Positions 12,444-28,173 of a stretch of DNA of 64,000 nt are shown here, piece after piece. Origin of the DNA: Paulownia fortunei (taxonomy: Eukaryota; Streptophyta; Magnoliopsida; Lamiales; Paulowniaceae); contig CM033121.1 in assembly GCA_019321725.1 (NCBI GenBank), positions 6,324,001 through 6,388,000 of the forward strand, in the 5' to 3' direction. A program made the translations under genes and the position numbers. The stretch's first letter is position 1, and every line of letters begins with the position of its first letter. The notes under the pieces are model-generated. The model did not search any database and was not told the origin of the DNA. It saw only the letters and a program-made list of their open reading frames with translations.

Positions 12444-15400
12444 TTTTATATGAGAATATTTAATAAGATGCACACTTAATGTAGATCAACAATTATAGTT
12501 TATCGAATAAGATAGGTGAAGTGATTGATTAAAGGAGCATTAAGATACTAGTAATGCTACAAATTTGATAGTTTCCTTGATATCGAGCCTAATGGCATAG
12601 GTAAAGTGCTTCCAATAAGCCTAATATTGAACATTAATCATGGATACATTATTTTGATTATAATACAGACTTTTATTACATATATAGGAACTCATAAAAT
12701 TTTAATAAAGAAACATATAGTTCTCTACTATTTAGAGATGAATTAGGAACCAATGTAGAATTAACGATGATAAAGTTTTGTTGATTGAGGTTTAGTTAAA
12801 CATATTTATCCATTAATGCTAAACAAAACAATGAAATTATTCTACATAGTTACAAAAGTTAAAAATCTAAGAATTGAGTCAAAATTGATCAATTGTGATC
12901 AAAATACCCCCTTCATATATATAATTTATATAGGATAATTTTTGATACATTACCCTTTAAAAGTAAATTTTAAATATTTTGACTATTCAAATATAATTAT
13001 TTTGACATTTTAACTTTCAAAATAAATTTTTATTTATTATTATACTTTGGCCACATATCAAATTTTTCTAAAAATGTTATTCGTCAGCCATGTCATTACT
13101 TTTTTTCTATTTTTTCAAGCAAAAGTGAAAAAAATAAAATACATTGTACTATTTTTTTTATTATTGTAAATGAAAAAAACACTACAAATAGTAATATTTT
13201 ATTATAAATAAGATTGATTGTAGTACCACTGACAAAATTATCACTATTATATAATAAAAGTACAATCATTTATTATGTTTTTACCATTAATAATAATAAT
13301 AAATATATAATGCATTTTTTGTATTTTTGCTAGAAGTATAGGAAAAAAAAAGTGCGGATCATAAAAAATCAAAGCATCCAAAACAGAAAAGATTTTCATT
13401 GTTGGTTGTTAGCCGTTCTTGGCTGCCAAGGTTATTTTTTTTTTTTTTTTTTCTTCTTCTTTTTTTTTTTTTTCTTTCCTCTTGGATACCAAGGTTTCCT
13501 TGCCTTGGTTTCACTCAATAGTCCAGAGGAAAAAAAAAAAAAAGAAAAAGAATAATAGTAGAAGAGATATTAGAACAACATATTCAGGATGGACAAAAAT
13601 TCTTCTTTCACAAGCTATTCTCTTAACATAATCTAGAAGTGGATCACATCCAAATTCTCACTTTTCAAATATGGGTTTCTGCTCCAAAAAGTGAAACAAA
13701 ATGGATCCTCAATAAACTTTAATCTTTTGAATACGAGAAAAAAATAAATAAATCTACTAATGAGAGCCAAAGTGCAAAAATTGAGGCACAAAAACTCGCT
13801 TTGAATTTTAATCGCACCTATATGTGTAGTAATTTGTTTTATTTTAAGTTATTTCTTATATTTAATTAATCTCTAATATCTAGGTATAGTAGATAATTTT
13901 TAATTGATAATTCTTTTTTAGAAAAAAGTGCCAGTTCGAATTTCAAATAAGACAGTAAAATGTGACGTGGCTTAATTTTCCATGCCTTTTTTTTTTTTTA
14001 AATTTTCCTAAGTAATTGCGAATATGATGTAATCCAAAAAAAAAAAACAAAAAAAAACAGAAGTCAAGATTTACTTATGAAGTTAAACTCCTTACAGACG
14101 TCAGACTAAGCCGACACTTTAGTTTTGAACATCTATTGAGATTATGATACTAATTTTGACTTTGAGATTTATTTAATAATCGAATTGATCTTTTGTGAAC
14201 TGAAAAGGCATTTACAAAACTGTTTGATCATCATCATCAAGATACCAATAACCGATTAAATTATCAATAGCAAATTAAAATTATAAAAAAAAGATAGAAC
14301 AATTGTGATGTCAAAAATAAAATAAAAAAAGATAGGAATATCCGAATGTCTTATGAGACTATGCTCTAATCTCAATATTGAAATTATTTGGAGTTTTTAG
14401 TATGATATAGGTATTAAGTAACGTGTTCATCCAATTCAAATGTGAAATCATTAATTTTTTTTGCCAAGTGAAACATGCAAGTGTCTTATAGATTAGTGAG
14501 TCAATTCATTTATAAGTATTTGATTGATTGATCAATTACTATCTGAAATAAATTTTAGAGACGTTTGGAGGTCAGACCTTGAGCAAAAGATTGAATTATG
14601 ATCTTATGTGGTATAATGCATATATTGATAGAACTTTTTTTTGGACTTATTTGACTGAACTTATCGAACTTTTTAAAATATTATAGATTTATCACAATAC
14701 GAAAATTGAAAATTATATTTTCATAATTGAATTGGTGATCAAATAACTTATTGTCGGTTCAACCGATCTAATCAATCTAATGACAATTATTATATTTTTT
14801 ATTATATTATATGAAATGATAATATAATATATTTAAAAATTTAAAAAAAATAACTAATTAAAAAATTATCTAACAAAATTAAAAAAAAAGCAGCTGATTA
14901 ATTTTTAACAGACCCTACATAAATAAATTTTTAAAATTAATTAGATTAGACCCACCACTAATTTGTTATCGGACCCACCTTAAACATTGTGAGAAACAGG
15001 ATTACAATAAATAAATAATGATGAATGGTTCTCTTTCCAATCACTGTATATTCATGTTTCTGATATTAATATATAAATAAAGAAAGAGATATTATAAAAT
15101 AAGTAGTGTAGATGTAATAGGCTTTTAATGGGAACATCCTATGAGAGACAATTAATTGAAAAATGCAGCAATTTTAGGGCTGCTTATTGCACAATGACTT
15201 TTGGTGTTCCAAGAAGTCATAGAACTTGTCTTTAATTCTGCTATTTCTTTTCTTTTCTTTTTTTCTTTCTCAAATGAAAAAAAAAAATTGCTGAAAAATT
15301 AGTTAAATTATTTATTTAACTAAGATATACTTTGAATTGCCATAGGGATTGGGACTACAAAATGGGAGAGGGTTGCTATTATGACCAACATTGATATAGT

Positions 15401-15450
15401 TTTTAATGTGCATTATTTGGTTGTACACAAAATTCTTGAGAAACAAACAA

Positions 15451-15570
15451 ATGTGGCTTAGATTAAATGGTAAAGATTGAGATAGCAAAATGTTATAATT
15501 ATGAGATCTTAGCTCGAGTCCCCCAACGTTGTGAGTATTGTTTAATGTCATTTGATGTGAGTTTTTACGA
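15451..15570 (+). mobile_element. Candidate tRNA-derived SINE
   Basis: A box A-like sequence (TGGCTTAGATTAAATGG) is followed about 45 bases later by a box B-like sequence (GCTCGAGTCCCC), the spacing expected of an internal RNA polymerase III promoter. It does not fold into an obvious complete tRNA, so it is read as the head of a SINE. The 3' end and target duplication were not resolved. Confidence 0.4.
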
Positions 15571-16324
15571 AGTTATTATTCATCATAATTAATTATTAAT
15601 GATATTATGATATTTTGGAGATATTAGCATCAACCTCTCTTATGGCTTTATTTTTTTTGGCAAAAACTAGTTATACTAGGTCGAGGATTTTAATATAATT
15701 TAATTAAAAGAACAAAATCACTCCCAACCCCAATAATAAATTACCTATTGGATTTTAGGAAGTCCAATTTTAATAAAAAATAATAATATAATATTCCATT
15801 AAAACTATGAAACTAAAATATTTGACTTGGTTCGATCCACTCTAACAATCATGAACAGCAGCCCAAGCCCAATTCAATTCAAGTTTATCACCAAACAAAA
15901 TTCCATGCACTTATCTCAAGAGTGAGCATAATAGCATAATTATCTTTTCAACCCTCTCTGTCTCGTGAAAGATGTCTATTTATTTTATTTTTATTTATTT
16001 CAAAATATTTGTCTCATTTTTTAAAAAAGAAAGCATTTGTGATTATGCCCATAAATTTAACATAATAAGATGTAAATTAAATTGTTATTTCCATTATCAG
16101 GAAAATAAGTTTTATATAGAGAAGTGCAAATAAAAGCAAAACATAAAATTTCTTTCAAATTCAAAAATAAATTTCCAAAGTCATTTCCTTACTTTAATAA
16201 GTTATTTATGTATCACCAAAGGATTTTATCCTTTTCTAAATAGACATAATTTTTTTTATAAATTAAGGGTGATTGAGAAAGAAAACAACAGAAATCTTTT
16301 TACTTTTCTTATTTCTTAAATATA

Positions 16325-16355
<31 letters not shown>

Positions 16356-17620
16356 TTTGTGCAATGTAGAGAGAAATACCTCGTTTAGAAACTCATATGT
16401 AAATTGGTGAGAACCCTCAGGCATCACATTTGAACTTCACTCTCCCACTTGCAGGAAATGTAGGAATGCTTTGGTTTTATTTCTCTTATATTAATTTTTC
16501 TCCTAAAATAAAATTAAACATATAATATATTTTTTCATATATTCCCCTCCATAACAAATCTTCTCTTCTCCCAAAATATTTTAAAATATCCTAATTATTA
16601 TACTCTAAAATTATTTTAAAATATCCTAATCATTATACTCCAAAACTAGGGTTGATCATAAATTTTAAAAAATTGTGATATACGATTTGAAATCTTAAAT
16701 AAAAACCACACTTCCAAGTGTAAGAATTTTATAAAATTACACCGTAACTATACCACACCTCTCTTCTGTTATATAAGTTAAATAAATAATTAAACTTATT
16801 ACTTATTATAAATTAGTATCAATTGTTCAATTGACTATTAACCAATTCCAATCATACTCCAAACCTAACACTTAATACTCAAGGATCCATGTATTACTTA
16901 ATATTAATTATTATTTTTATTTATTTCATTTATGTAATGCAAATTACACTAAATATTGTATTTTGTAATTTTAAAAGTTTAGTTGTATTTCTATTTTAAA
17001 AACACTTCATTGTTATGTTATTGTTCATATATATTTTCATGTAATTTAAATTTTTGTCAATATCCTGAAAATATTTATTTTACAATCACATGATTTTTTT
17101 TTGTTGGTTAAAACCGCCAAAATGCACTATGATCACCCCTTGACCAAAACACTTTCTCAAAATAAAACCAAACATCCGATGCATTCTCCAATATATTTTT
17201 CCAATACACCTTCCCCAAATATTTTCTCAAAATACTACAAAGCGATACCAAAAAGCCCATCTCTCAGTTTATGGAGAGAGTATAGAGTATACACTGGTCA
17301 TATTTCAAGAAAAACAAACAGATCAAAACATGAACAGAAAACAATACTTTTAGATGCATGCACAGTCATCTTTATAGATTATATAATTGCATAAGAATGT
17401 ACCAATAGGGGGAGTTGAAGTATGCAAAAGTACCACAAGTCTACCGAACAATACCAGTTAAGTGAAAACTATATGCAGCTATGGTCACATCAAATTGTAA
17501 ACGAACAAGAAGCTAAGACGCTGCCAATATTCATTAACCCCCAAAGCACTATTAAAGGTATCTTATACCTCCTCGAGTCATGAAACTCTTGAACAAATAG
17601 GAAAAGACCACTCAAACAAC

Positions 17621-17899
17621 CTATTTCTTAAACGCCTTCTTCTTGGGGCCAGAAGTAGCAGGTTGTGGCTTGGGATGCTTTTCAGCCTCACTTGGGTCCA
17701 ACCAATTGAGAGGATGACGATTGAAGAACGGCCAGTTGGGAACAGTAATAAGAGAAGTTAACACAACTCCAGCTGCGTAAATAAGCAACATGGTCTGAAA
17801 TGACCCCAAAACATAGCCTGCGATAAATGCAACTACTGCAAAAAATACCAACATCAGCTGCATCAGCTGCTCTGCTTGCTTTTGACCTTGCCAATCCAT
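17621..17899 (-). CDS. Signal peptidase complex subunit 1 (SPC12/SPCS1 family)
   Basis: A small non-catalytic subunit of the ER signal peptidase complex, which removes signal peptides from secretory proteins. The single coding exon gives 92 residues starting MDWQGQKQAEQ, a normal length for the family. Two hydrophobic helices (about residues 12-33 and 36-54) are joined by a short GSFQ loop. The PNWPFFNRHPLNWLDP motif after the second helix is the family hallmark, and the lysine-rich tail (KKKAFKK) is cytosolic. The coding exon is preceded by an acceptor (GACAG|GTTGC, exon from 17936). A leader exon ends at 19571 with CCG|GTGAGT, giving a 1634-bp intron in the 5' UTR. Arabidopsis relatives, from memory, are At2g22425 and At4g40042. 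Confidence 0.93.
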   Translation of the reverse strand: MDWQGQKQAEQLMQLMLVFFAVVAFIAGYVLGSFQTMLLIYAAGVVLTSLITVPNWPFFNRHPLNWLDPSEAEKHPKPQPATSGPKKKAFKK

Positions 17900-17936
17900 C
17901 TAGCAACCAATCACTGGGAAATGAGTTACTTGCAAC

Positions 17937-19570
17937 CTGTCAAAACACATGTATATACCAGAGTCCAACAATAAATGTACCACTGTAGATAGACAAGATC
18001 CATATAAAGGACATAACTTCTGAAATCATACTTATTATTATTGTAACACAAGTATACCAATCCCAGTGTCACCAAACTCACGATACTGCTATAGAAATGT
18101 GTTACTACAAGCATCCATGAGAAAAGCTAGCTAAACAAATATATATATCATAGTCATTAATATGGCATGCACTGGCTACATAAGAAGACCTCATAAATAG
18201 TAAGAAAACATTTTACAGCTCAAACAGATAAATGAAGTTCACAAATAAATTTGGGTACCATCATAAATTCAGCTCAATAATGAACCTCACTTGATTCAGG
18301 AAAAGTACTTTCATGGAAAAGATTATTGTTTACTATCTAGTCTTTTTGAAGTTATTAGGATAACTAGAATAGTTAGAAGTTTAAATAATAAATCTACAGG
18401 CCCATCATTACAGAAGAAAGTAGAACTCAATGGAGCAAGTGGTTGAGGGCGGTGCCGCGCATGGAGACAAACTCAAAGATTTTTTTAATTGCATTTTCCT
18501 TTTGAGCAACATATACCCCTAAAAAAACCCCACCCGAAGGATTTTGTTTTAATAATATAAAATATATCTTATACATTCATTATGGAGAGAAGTTAAGATG
18601 AGATTTAAAAAGTCACATTGGAAACCAATTCCATAAGCAAAATAGTATAAATTGTCTAGAATATCAATCTATAACTAGGAAGTAAAAAGATTAAGGTGAT
18701 GCCAAAAAACCGACGAACAAGACCCGGAAGCAACCAAAGACTTTCAAGAACAAGTGAATTTCAGTGTTGTTATGCTTGATGATTGAAATTAGATCCTCTG
18801 GACTGGACTTGATTTACTAAAACCTATAATGGAATAATTCCATTTTAAACACTCAATCATCCTTGCAGCCAAATTACTATGTAAACAAAATTCATGAACC
18901 TAATACCAATTGGTTCGCTGAATCACTTAAACAACTCTTAAAAAATAAGAACAACTGAATCACTTAAACAACTTTTAAAAAACAAGAACAGCTGAATCAC
19001 TTAAACAACTCTTAAAAAATAAGAACAGCACAATTCGTCTATCGCACTTGCAAGTGAACACACAAGAAACATACTTTCAAATAGATCTTTGCCGTATAAA
19101 AAAATCAAAGATCTACATAACTTAAAAAATGGACGTAAGATAGCTCACTGAAAATTTTCACATGCTCAAATACCTCGAATAAAAACAAAATTAAACATGC
19201 ATCTACTACAGTAAATCTACAAGACGTCCAAAAGAGGGACGCACCCATCTGAATTCGCATTTCCTAACACACCCACACAAAATCACGAAAAGATACCAAT
19301 TAATATCTACATCCATTTAATCGACAGCACTTCAAAAAGGGGCCATCAATTAGCTGATTGAATTTCCTCACATACTAAATATACACAATTAAATAAATAT
19401 ATACATTTCATTTCACACACCACTTCAAAAAGGGGCACCAAAAATAGCAGATTAAAAATTTTCATTCACAAGAACCCACATAAAAACACATCACACACAC
19501 TAAAAATGTAAAATCGAAGATGCAGTCAATTAAAGAAAGATGCATATCCAGAGAAGGGAATTGTACTCAC
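17937..19570 (-). other. 1.6-kb 5' UTR intron of the SPC12 gene
   Basis: Donor GTGAGT (19570-19565) and acceptor TTTTGACAG ending at 17937 define an intron wholly within the leader. It is AT-rich, contains no recognised gene, and carries a 37-bp triple repeat at 18918-19028. Long leader introns in plant housekeeping genes often raise expression, but nothing in the sequence proves that here. Confidence 0.7.
18918..19028. repeat. 37-bp minisatellite, three copies
   Basis: Three head-to-tail copies of a 37-base unit starting CTGAATCACTTAAACAAC and ending AAGAACAR. Copies 1 and 3 differ only at the last base. Copy 2 carries two further substitutions. The array lies inside the SPC12 5' UTR intron. 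Confidence 0.95.
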
Positions 19571-19619
19571 CGGAGAAGCAACGACTGTAGAGATGACTTT
19601 GTCTGAAGGATCGAGGTTT

Positions 19620-19800
19620 TAGGGCGTGAGACAATCGGTAACCGTTAATTAAATATATAGCCTTATTAGTATGGGCCACTTAAAGACCCACAATTAAAAA
19701 CCAAACAGTGATTTTTTTTGGGCCTTCGATGTGCTGGATAAAGCCCAATTTGTATGGGCCGATCCAGAACGAATTACCTAAGCAAAAGCCCATTTTAAAT
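19620..19800 (-). promoter_or_regulatory. SPC12 promoter with a cluster of site II-like TGGGCC/GGCCCA elements
   Basis: Directly upstream of the leader exon, TGGGCC occurs near 19673, 19719 and 19757. GCCCA elements are near 19743 and 19788. Such site II boxes are typical of constitutively expressed plant housekeeping genes. No convincing TATA box sits at the expected distance. Confidence 0.55.
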
Positions 19801-22150
19801 CTCGTAGTTGTGGTCTAAATATTTAAATAATTAGCAGCGCGATGCAATTAGTTGGATCTTAACATTATAGTCTAATTTTGTAATCAGTTAAAAATATGGA
19901 TCCGAATTCATTGACAAATATCCGAATGTACGAAGACTTTGACCCAATATTGTATGATTGGATCCAACAAAAATCTATATCTAATTTCTTACACTTTTCT
20001 TGAACTCATACTTGAATAGACTGTAGAGTAGTATTGAAGCGACAAGATATGTCAAAAAATAGAATAAGGGAATAATGAAGGGAAACGTTGGCAATGGCAA
20101 TTAGTGATGTCATTAAAAAATTTATGCAATGTATGGTATTGTTTTTGGGAACATTGTAAAAGCCTTTTTGAGGTTTTATTCTTCCAAAAGACTTTCCCTC
20201 TTTTCTCAAAATATTTTGAAAAAACCGTTATTATTGCTATATATATATATATATATATGTAAATGTATATTTCAATTATTACATCAATTAGAAATATATA
20301 AATATATACTTTTTAATTCATATATTCAATAATAATGTATATTAATATAAAAGTTTGATTTAATTATATGACATGACAACTACAATTCAAATTATGCTCT
20401 CCATAAATAAAATTAAATAAATTTTTATCCTACTATATTACATTAATCATTTCTAACACAATATTAGTCAAACAACATTTTCCTTCTTTACAAATTCCTC
20501 AATACAACATCTCATTATGTATTTTTTTCCGATATATTTCTCTTAAAACACCCCAAAATGACTCCAAACATAGCCTTAAAAGTTTGACAAGAAAAAGATA
20601 GAAAGGCAAAACAATGTTGTAAGTCACAACGATAAACTTAATCACTATAAATTTTTTAATAATCTGAATATTTTTCATTTGATCATACTTATATGTATAT
20701 AAAACTCAATATAAAAAATAATGACCTCATACAACCATTTTCAAGGTCCCAATAGAAAGAATGATCAATTTAACTTGATCTTATTAGATAAAAAAAATAA
20801 AATATATAATTTAAGTTGCAATGATTACTTTTTTGAAATATTTAGTAATTTTCTTAATTTGTATTTTTCCATACAAATTCCAAATGACTTCCATGCTTCC
20901 ACTCTACACTCCCCCGTGCTCTTGCTTTATATGACTTAAGAGAACACTACTTCAAAAAATCAAGTGAAAAACTTGTCAGGGCCAGGATATTTTTTTTTTT
21001 TTAATTTCTGAGCTCGATGACCACATTCTCTAGTCTGAGTTGCATTCCCATCCAAAATTGTCACGAGTTTTCGCGTATTTGTTCCATTACCAAGAGAAAG
21101 ATGATCCGTACGAGTTTCTGTACAACATATCAAATTTGTAAGCTTCTACGAATTAAATAATACTGACAAATATAAAAACTTTCAAAAACTAGTTATAAAG
21201 ATAGATTTAAAATTACTTCACTAAATTAAATAATTGTCCATTACGAAATCTTCCAATACAATGTAGTACACTCCTAATATTTACAATGATTATGGAATTA
21301 TTAATTTTATTAAATACCATCTACCGTACAAATATCAGTATTAGTTATAAACACTCAATTATAATTGCATCATAAGTGTTGCTTCAATGTAACAGAGAAC
21401 CAGTACGGTACTTTATTGAGCAGCATGAAAAAAAAATGCTGTTAAAAGGCACAAAGTAGATCTACACAATGTTAAGAGTGCTTAGTCAATAATCACCAAA
21501 TAACTTTTTCGAGGTCAAATAAGAGTGTTCATTTTTTAATAGATTGATGCTGCATAAACATTTTACATTCCACAATATGGATGAATATCAAGAACGATAC
21601 AGGTGAATTCCCAAGTTGTCTACAATAGGGAATGTTATCATCCACATTTTTACAAGGCCAAAATACATTATATGAATGCTAACAACATATTATTCATTCA
21701 TATAGCATAATACTGTCAACCTCACCAAGCAAATGTAGCCATTGATGATCTAAGTGGTTTTGCTTTACTCAAAAAGGAAGTATATGATTAATGTTGTATT
21801 ATATGTCAAAGACTTGCTTTAAATTGAAATTACAAACACACCTAAATTTGGTTAGAATTTTGATCGATCATAAAATGGGCACGGCGGGAGAGAAGTAGGG
21901 TTAGGTTTAGCAATGCAGGCATGGCTGGAGGGTCCTATTACATTAGTAGGCATATTGAAAAAGTAGCATCAAAATCAATGCATCAAGTTCGAAGTTCCAG
22001 TAACATTCGATCATAGAAAGTATCATGAAAGGCATATGCCATGGCATTTGATGAATCCAATAATCATCTAAAATTGTAAATAAATAACAAAACTCATCTC
22101 CAAAAAGAAAGGACACATGGGGCACGGTTTTTTCAAAACTTGCTAAACAA
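19800..22150. other. Intergenic stretch without a recognised gene
   Basis: AT-rich DNA between the SPC12 promoter and the 3' end of RPL17. A short (AT)n run lies at about 20237-20259. Open frames are short, AT-driven and unlike any family I know. Confidence 0.6.
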
Positions 22151-22174
22151 TATGATTGGCAACTCATTACAAGC

Positions 22175-24381
<2,207 letters not shown>

Positions 24382-24425
24382 TGTCGCTGCTGCTGATGCG
24401 GCGCACTGGAGAAAATGCTCACGCT

Positions 24426-24434
24426 TTAGGGTTT
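24426..24434 (-). promoter_or_regulatory. Telo-box in the RPL17 5' leader
   Basis: The minus strand reads AAACCCTAA about 45 bases upstream of the ATG. This interstitial telomere motif near the start site is characteristic of plant ribosomal protein and translation-factor genes, where it acts with site II boxes in dividing cells. A second copy, in the opposite orientation, is at 24501-24509. Confidence 0.7.
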
Positions 24435-24476
24435 TTCTTTTCAGCAGAAGAGCTGCAACAGACTGGTTGCGCCGGG

Positions 24477-24600
24477 TTTTATAAATCTGTCATAAAAAGG
24501 AAACCCTAAAAACCCACGTGGAGGGCAATGGGCTGGGCTAGTGAATTTTGGGCTCATTATTTTTGTCTTAGTAAAGTTGCCGGCCTTTGGGCCATTTGTT
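24477..24600 (-). promoter_or_regulatory. RPL17 promoter: TATA-like box, G-box and site II elements
   Basis: In gene sense, TATAAAA lies at 24483-24477, about 100 bases before the ATG. Upstream are CACGTG (24515-24520, a palindromic G-box), GCCCAGCCCA (about 24528-24537), GCCCAAAA (about 24547-24554) and GGCCCAAAGGCC (about 24583-24594). The combination of telo-box and site II boxes fits coordinated ribosomal protein expression. Confidence 0.6.
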
Positions 24601-24629
24601 TATAGTGGCAAAAGGATCACAACTACAAA

Positions 24630-26150
24630 AAACAAAAAAAAAAAAAAAAAAAAAAAAAAAAGGAAAGAAAGGAAAAGAGAAAACGAAGTAAGTTAATGTT
24701 ATTAGTTCTCTCAGCTTGTATAATTTATTTTTTTGTCAGAGAGATCAAAAATAAATACAAATTTACGCAACATCTAAACTTATTAGACAATGGACCAAAA
24801 AGCTCAAAAATCAGAATAGGTCCAAGTCAATATCGTTACTTACAAAGAATTAACTAGAACAAAGTGAAACATAATTATACCTAAGTGTGGTCTTTGTTAA
24901 TTAATAAGAAAAGATTATATTAGTGAACCAAAAATTAGAAAATAAAATTATTCCTACATTAACTTATGTTTTTTCGTAAAGAGTTTAATTAAAAAGGATT
25001 TTATTATGGTAAGCGTTATTAAATTCTGACTTAATAGAGAATTGACATTTGAGCTTCAATGGAGTATCTTAGTAGAATTTCTCCTCAATGTGTTTGTACC
25101 TACTTCATGTAAAACATAGGGCGGAGCACAACAACAAAAGCAAATTCCTTACACAGTTTGAACTCATGATCATCCTTCTTCTCGCTTGCTCAAATCAATG
25201 ATGAAGTTAGACTTTTTAATTTTGCAAGATAAATATTTTGGTTCATATAGTAGGATAATTTTAAAATTTTAAGCAAACAAAATTTTTATTTCATATAATT
25301 TACAAATAAAATATTGATCAAATGAGAAGACAACTGCCTGATATATAAAGTTATAAATTTATATTCATGTATATTTATAAATTTATATGAATGTCTTATA
25401 TATACTATATATGCCAACATAACCATTAAACCATCTTTGCGGCCTTTTTCTCGTATATATATATATAGATATATATAGATTGAGAAAGTGAGCGGTAACT
25501 TTGGGTTATTGAAAAAAATTATGGACAATAAAATTATCTAAAATAATTTTGAATTATTTACAAAAATATTAGAAGCGGAAAAAAAGAAAACATCCCTAAA
25601 GGTGCTTCCAGCTTTTGACCTACTTAACTTTTTTTTTTAGTTAAATAGAAGCTTAAGCAACATGTTTTTGCATTATTTATTCACTTTTTTAAAGTTAAAA
25701 GTTCATAAACACTTCTTTTTAATGTTTCCAAACACTCCCGTAGATATTTGTATGCCTTTGATGAATGACAATCTAGTTGCATCTTCTTTTATTACTTAAA
25801 CCATTTGTGAAATGCTTAAGCGTTATCTTGTACACTGATTCATATCATGTTCAGAATTCTGTGTGCAACTGGTAAATTTTTTATTTAAGACTTCCCCTTG
25901 CATAATATTTGTGAAAAAATGTGACAACACATACATCCCAATTGCACACATTTTTAAGGAAATCAATGCTATAATTGAGTAACTTCATTAGGACCAAAAA
26001 GTAAAAACAAAAAAAACAAAAACGAGATAAACAATCAAGTTTTATTACTACTAAAGTAATGAGATCATGAGGCAAAAAACAAATACTGAAAAATTATAAG
26101 CTAACTACAAACAAATAGTCTCTAAGGGCACGTTACATAGTAGCTAGCCT
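24630..26150. other. Intergenic stretch without a recognised gene
   Basis: It begins with a roughly 27-base poly-A run (about 24635-24661). The rest is AT-rich with no conserved frame on either strand, up to the 3' end of the lipid transfer protein gene. Confidence 0.6.
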
Positions 26151-26205
26151 CGCATTTTTTGAAGCCCCCAATTTTATTTAATAACAATAACGTGACAGCT
26201 CAAAA

Positions 26206-27556
26206 TTAAACGAAAATTAATGAAATCGAAGCCAACCCCATCACGAGCAAGATGCTGCTAGCAATCTTAGCCTCATTGTTGCTGCTTAAACTGGTTGTTT
26301 TAGTATTATCCGAAGTTGTGGCTGTTGAAGAAGACGGAGATTTTGTAGAGGGAGTAGAATCGGAAGGAGAGTTTGTCGTCGAGCCTGTGCTTGAATCTGC
26401 GTTAGCCACTTTGAAGATCTTTGCATCGGGTGAATCTGCTGGGAGATTCAGTAATGCTGAAAAGAAAAAATAAATGCACATAAATAATTTTATAAATATA
26501 TGTATATAATTATAATATATTGTGTAAAGCAAATTTTTATGTGCATTTAATTTAAGCTAGAAAAGTAAAAATAGTATCAGGCAATTAGAGCACTTGAAAA
26601 ACAACCTATTTGAGTTCATTTAGTTAAAACTTCAACCTTAAAAAACAATATTTAGATAATTACGTGATAATCAACATAAATAATATGGCAAATAATATAA
26701 GCTAAAGTGCATATCTATGCGATTTACGATTATGAGAAAGTTAACAACCAGATTCCTTTCCTTGAAAGTTTTAATGAATAGAATTTGAAAAAATTATAAT
26801 AACTAACAAAACAATTAAACAAAAATAAGCAATTGAACAATGCTATATATGCACAAAAAAAATAAAAAAAAAATACACTAGTATGTGATGGCACCTTTTC
26901 CAGGACCATCTTTATTACAAACATTCAATTTGAGTACGCCACATGAATTAAAATGTGTAACACAAATCGATTTAGAAAAATATAGTTTAAACTTGATTTG
27001 ACTATATTTAATTTTCACATAATATACAGAACTTTTATCTTTTCTATAACGTATTCTATTTATCATGTAATTGACTCGTGTTATGACCAAACCCGACATA
27101 GACTTTCCCCCGCATGTATAGTAGCATAAACTAGAATAGCAAAAACATTTTACCAAACAACATAGATGGCAACAAATTAACATCAAGATAGATAGATATA
27201 AGCATAAAATTACATGGGCAGTCCGAGATTTTGGCATCAATTTTGCAAGCCGCAGGCATTTGGAGAGCCAAAGTGGTGTTAATAGGCAGGCCCATGGAGG
27301 GGTCACTGCTCTCTTTGATCAGCACACACAAACACTTAGGCTTTGCAGTCCTCACTTTGTCGGTGTCATCACAGCACTCTTTAGTGGGCTGTTTGGCTGT
27401 GCCGCTCACAAACGGTATGCACGCCGCCAGGTTCGTCAGCTGCTCCGCGCATTCCTTCTCGTCGTCTTCCATCGACGCCACCGCCGCCGATACCATTCCT
27501 GTTAAAGCCAGTATAATGCAGATCATGGAAAGAGGCTTCCTTCTAATTGTTTCCAT
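26206..27556 (-). CDS. GPI-anchored non-specific lipid transfer protein (LTPG/YLS3-like)
   Basis: A secreted eight-cysteine lipid transfer protein, predicted to be tethered to the outer plasma membrane and to take part in cuticle or wall lipid transport. Two coding exons, 27556-27214 and 26456-26206, flank an intron (27213-26457) with an ATG|TAATTT-type GT donor and a TTTTCAG acceptor. The join reads DCPSLLNLPADSPDA and gives 197 residues. A signal peptide covers about residues 1-27. Cysteines at 36, 46, 61, 62, 75, 77, 104 and 113 give the C-X9-C-X14-CC-X12-CXC-X26-C-X8-C fold. A Ser/Thr-rich linker (about 132-175) and a hydrophobic C-terminal tail ending SISLIFV fit a GPI signal. A TATA box lies about 95 bases upstream. 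Family call is strong; lipid ligand unknown. Confidence 0.92.
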
Positions 27557-27650
27557 TTCTTTTGTTTGAGGGGGGCTCTTTTTTCTTGATTTGTTATTCT
27601 ACTTGTGAAAATATGTACTTGTGGTTATGCAGTTGAGAGGTTTTAGAGGG

Positions 27651-27660
27651 GTATTTATAA
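27651..27660 (-). promoter_or_regulatory. TATA box of the lipid transfer protein gene
   Basis: In gene sense TTATAAATAC lies about 95 bases upstream of the ATG, leaving a short 5' leader of roughly 65 bases. Its position and sequence fit a plant class II promoter. Confidence 0.65.
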
Positions 27661-28173
27661 GGGTTTGTTTTGTTGGGTATTTATTGTGTTCCATTCCTGA
27701 TCTTTAATGATCAGAGCAGGGGAAGCAGCAAGGTTTGTAGTCCCCATGCAGGGAAAAAGTACAGAAAAACTTTCTCCAATTTTCGCTTGATAATAAAAAT
27801 GTATTTGAATAAATTATTTTTTTGAAAAAATAGATTTAATAAAAATGTGTTTAGTTTTATTTTCAAACAGTGTATGTTTGTATTGAACACGATTTAATAT
27901 ATTCAGAGTAAATTTGTTATTTAGGTATGAATGTTAGTATTCTCTATTATAAGGTACAAAGAAAAAATATATAATTTTTTAGATGATTGATGGTTTGACA
28001 CATTATCAACAAATGAAAAATTATACAAATGAGCGTTGGTATCAATTAGAATTCTCCGTTACACTTTCTGATCATCAAAAGAGACCTAAAATCTCAAAAT
28101 CTCTAGTAGAACTCTCCATTACAATTTGTGATTTTCAAAAGTCTCAAAATCTCTATACATGTTCTAGATTTAT

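Larger units (their letters stand above)
7240..17600. other. Ten-kilobase intergenic stretch without a recognised gene
   Basis: Both strands were read and no conserved protein was found; open frames are short and made of low-complexity AT, poly-T or poly-A. The stretch holds (AT)n runs (7876-7921, about 12398-12431 and 16320-16353), poly-T/poly-A blocks near 13435-13472 and 14036-14060, a MITE-like copy near 7400-7710, a tRNA-like SINE candidate at 15451, and hAT-like debris near 9750-9930 and 10440-10690. Confidence 0.6.

Noticed and set aside
13352..13631. Plus-strand frames rich in Phe and Lys
   Set aside because: They are translations of poly-T and poly-A tracts.
27231..27569. 112-codon plus-strand frame
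   Set aside because: Antisense shadow of the lipid transfer protein exon 1, whose eight-cysteine pattern fixes the coding strand.
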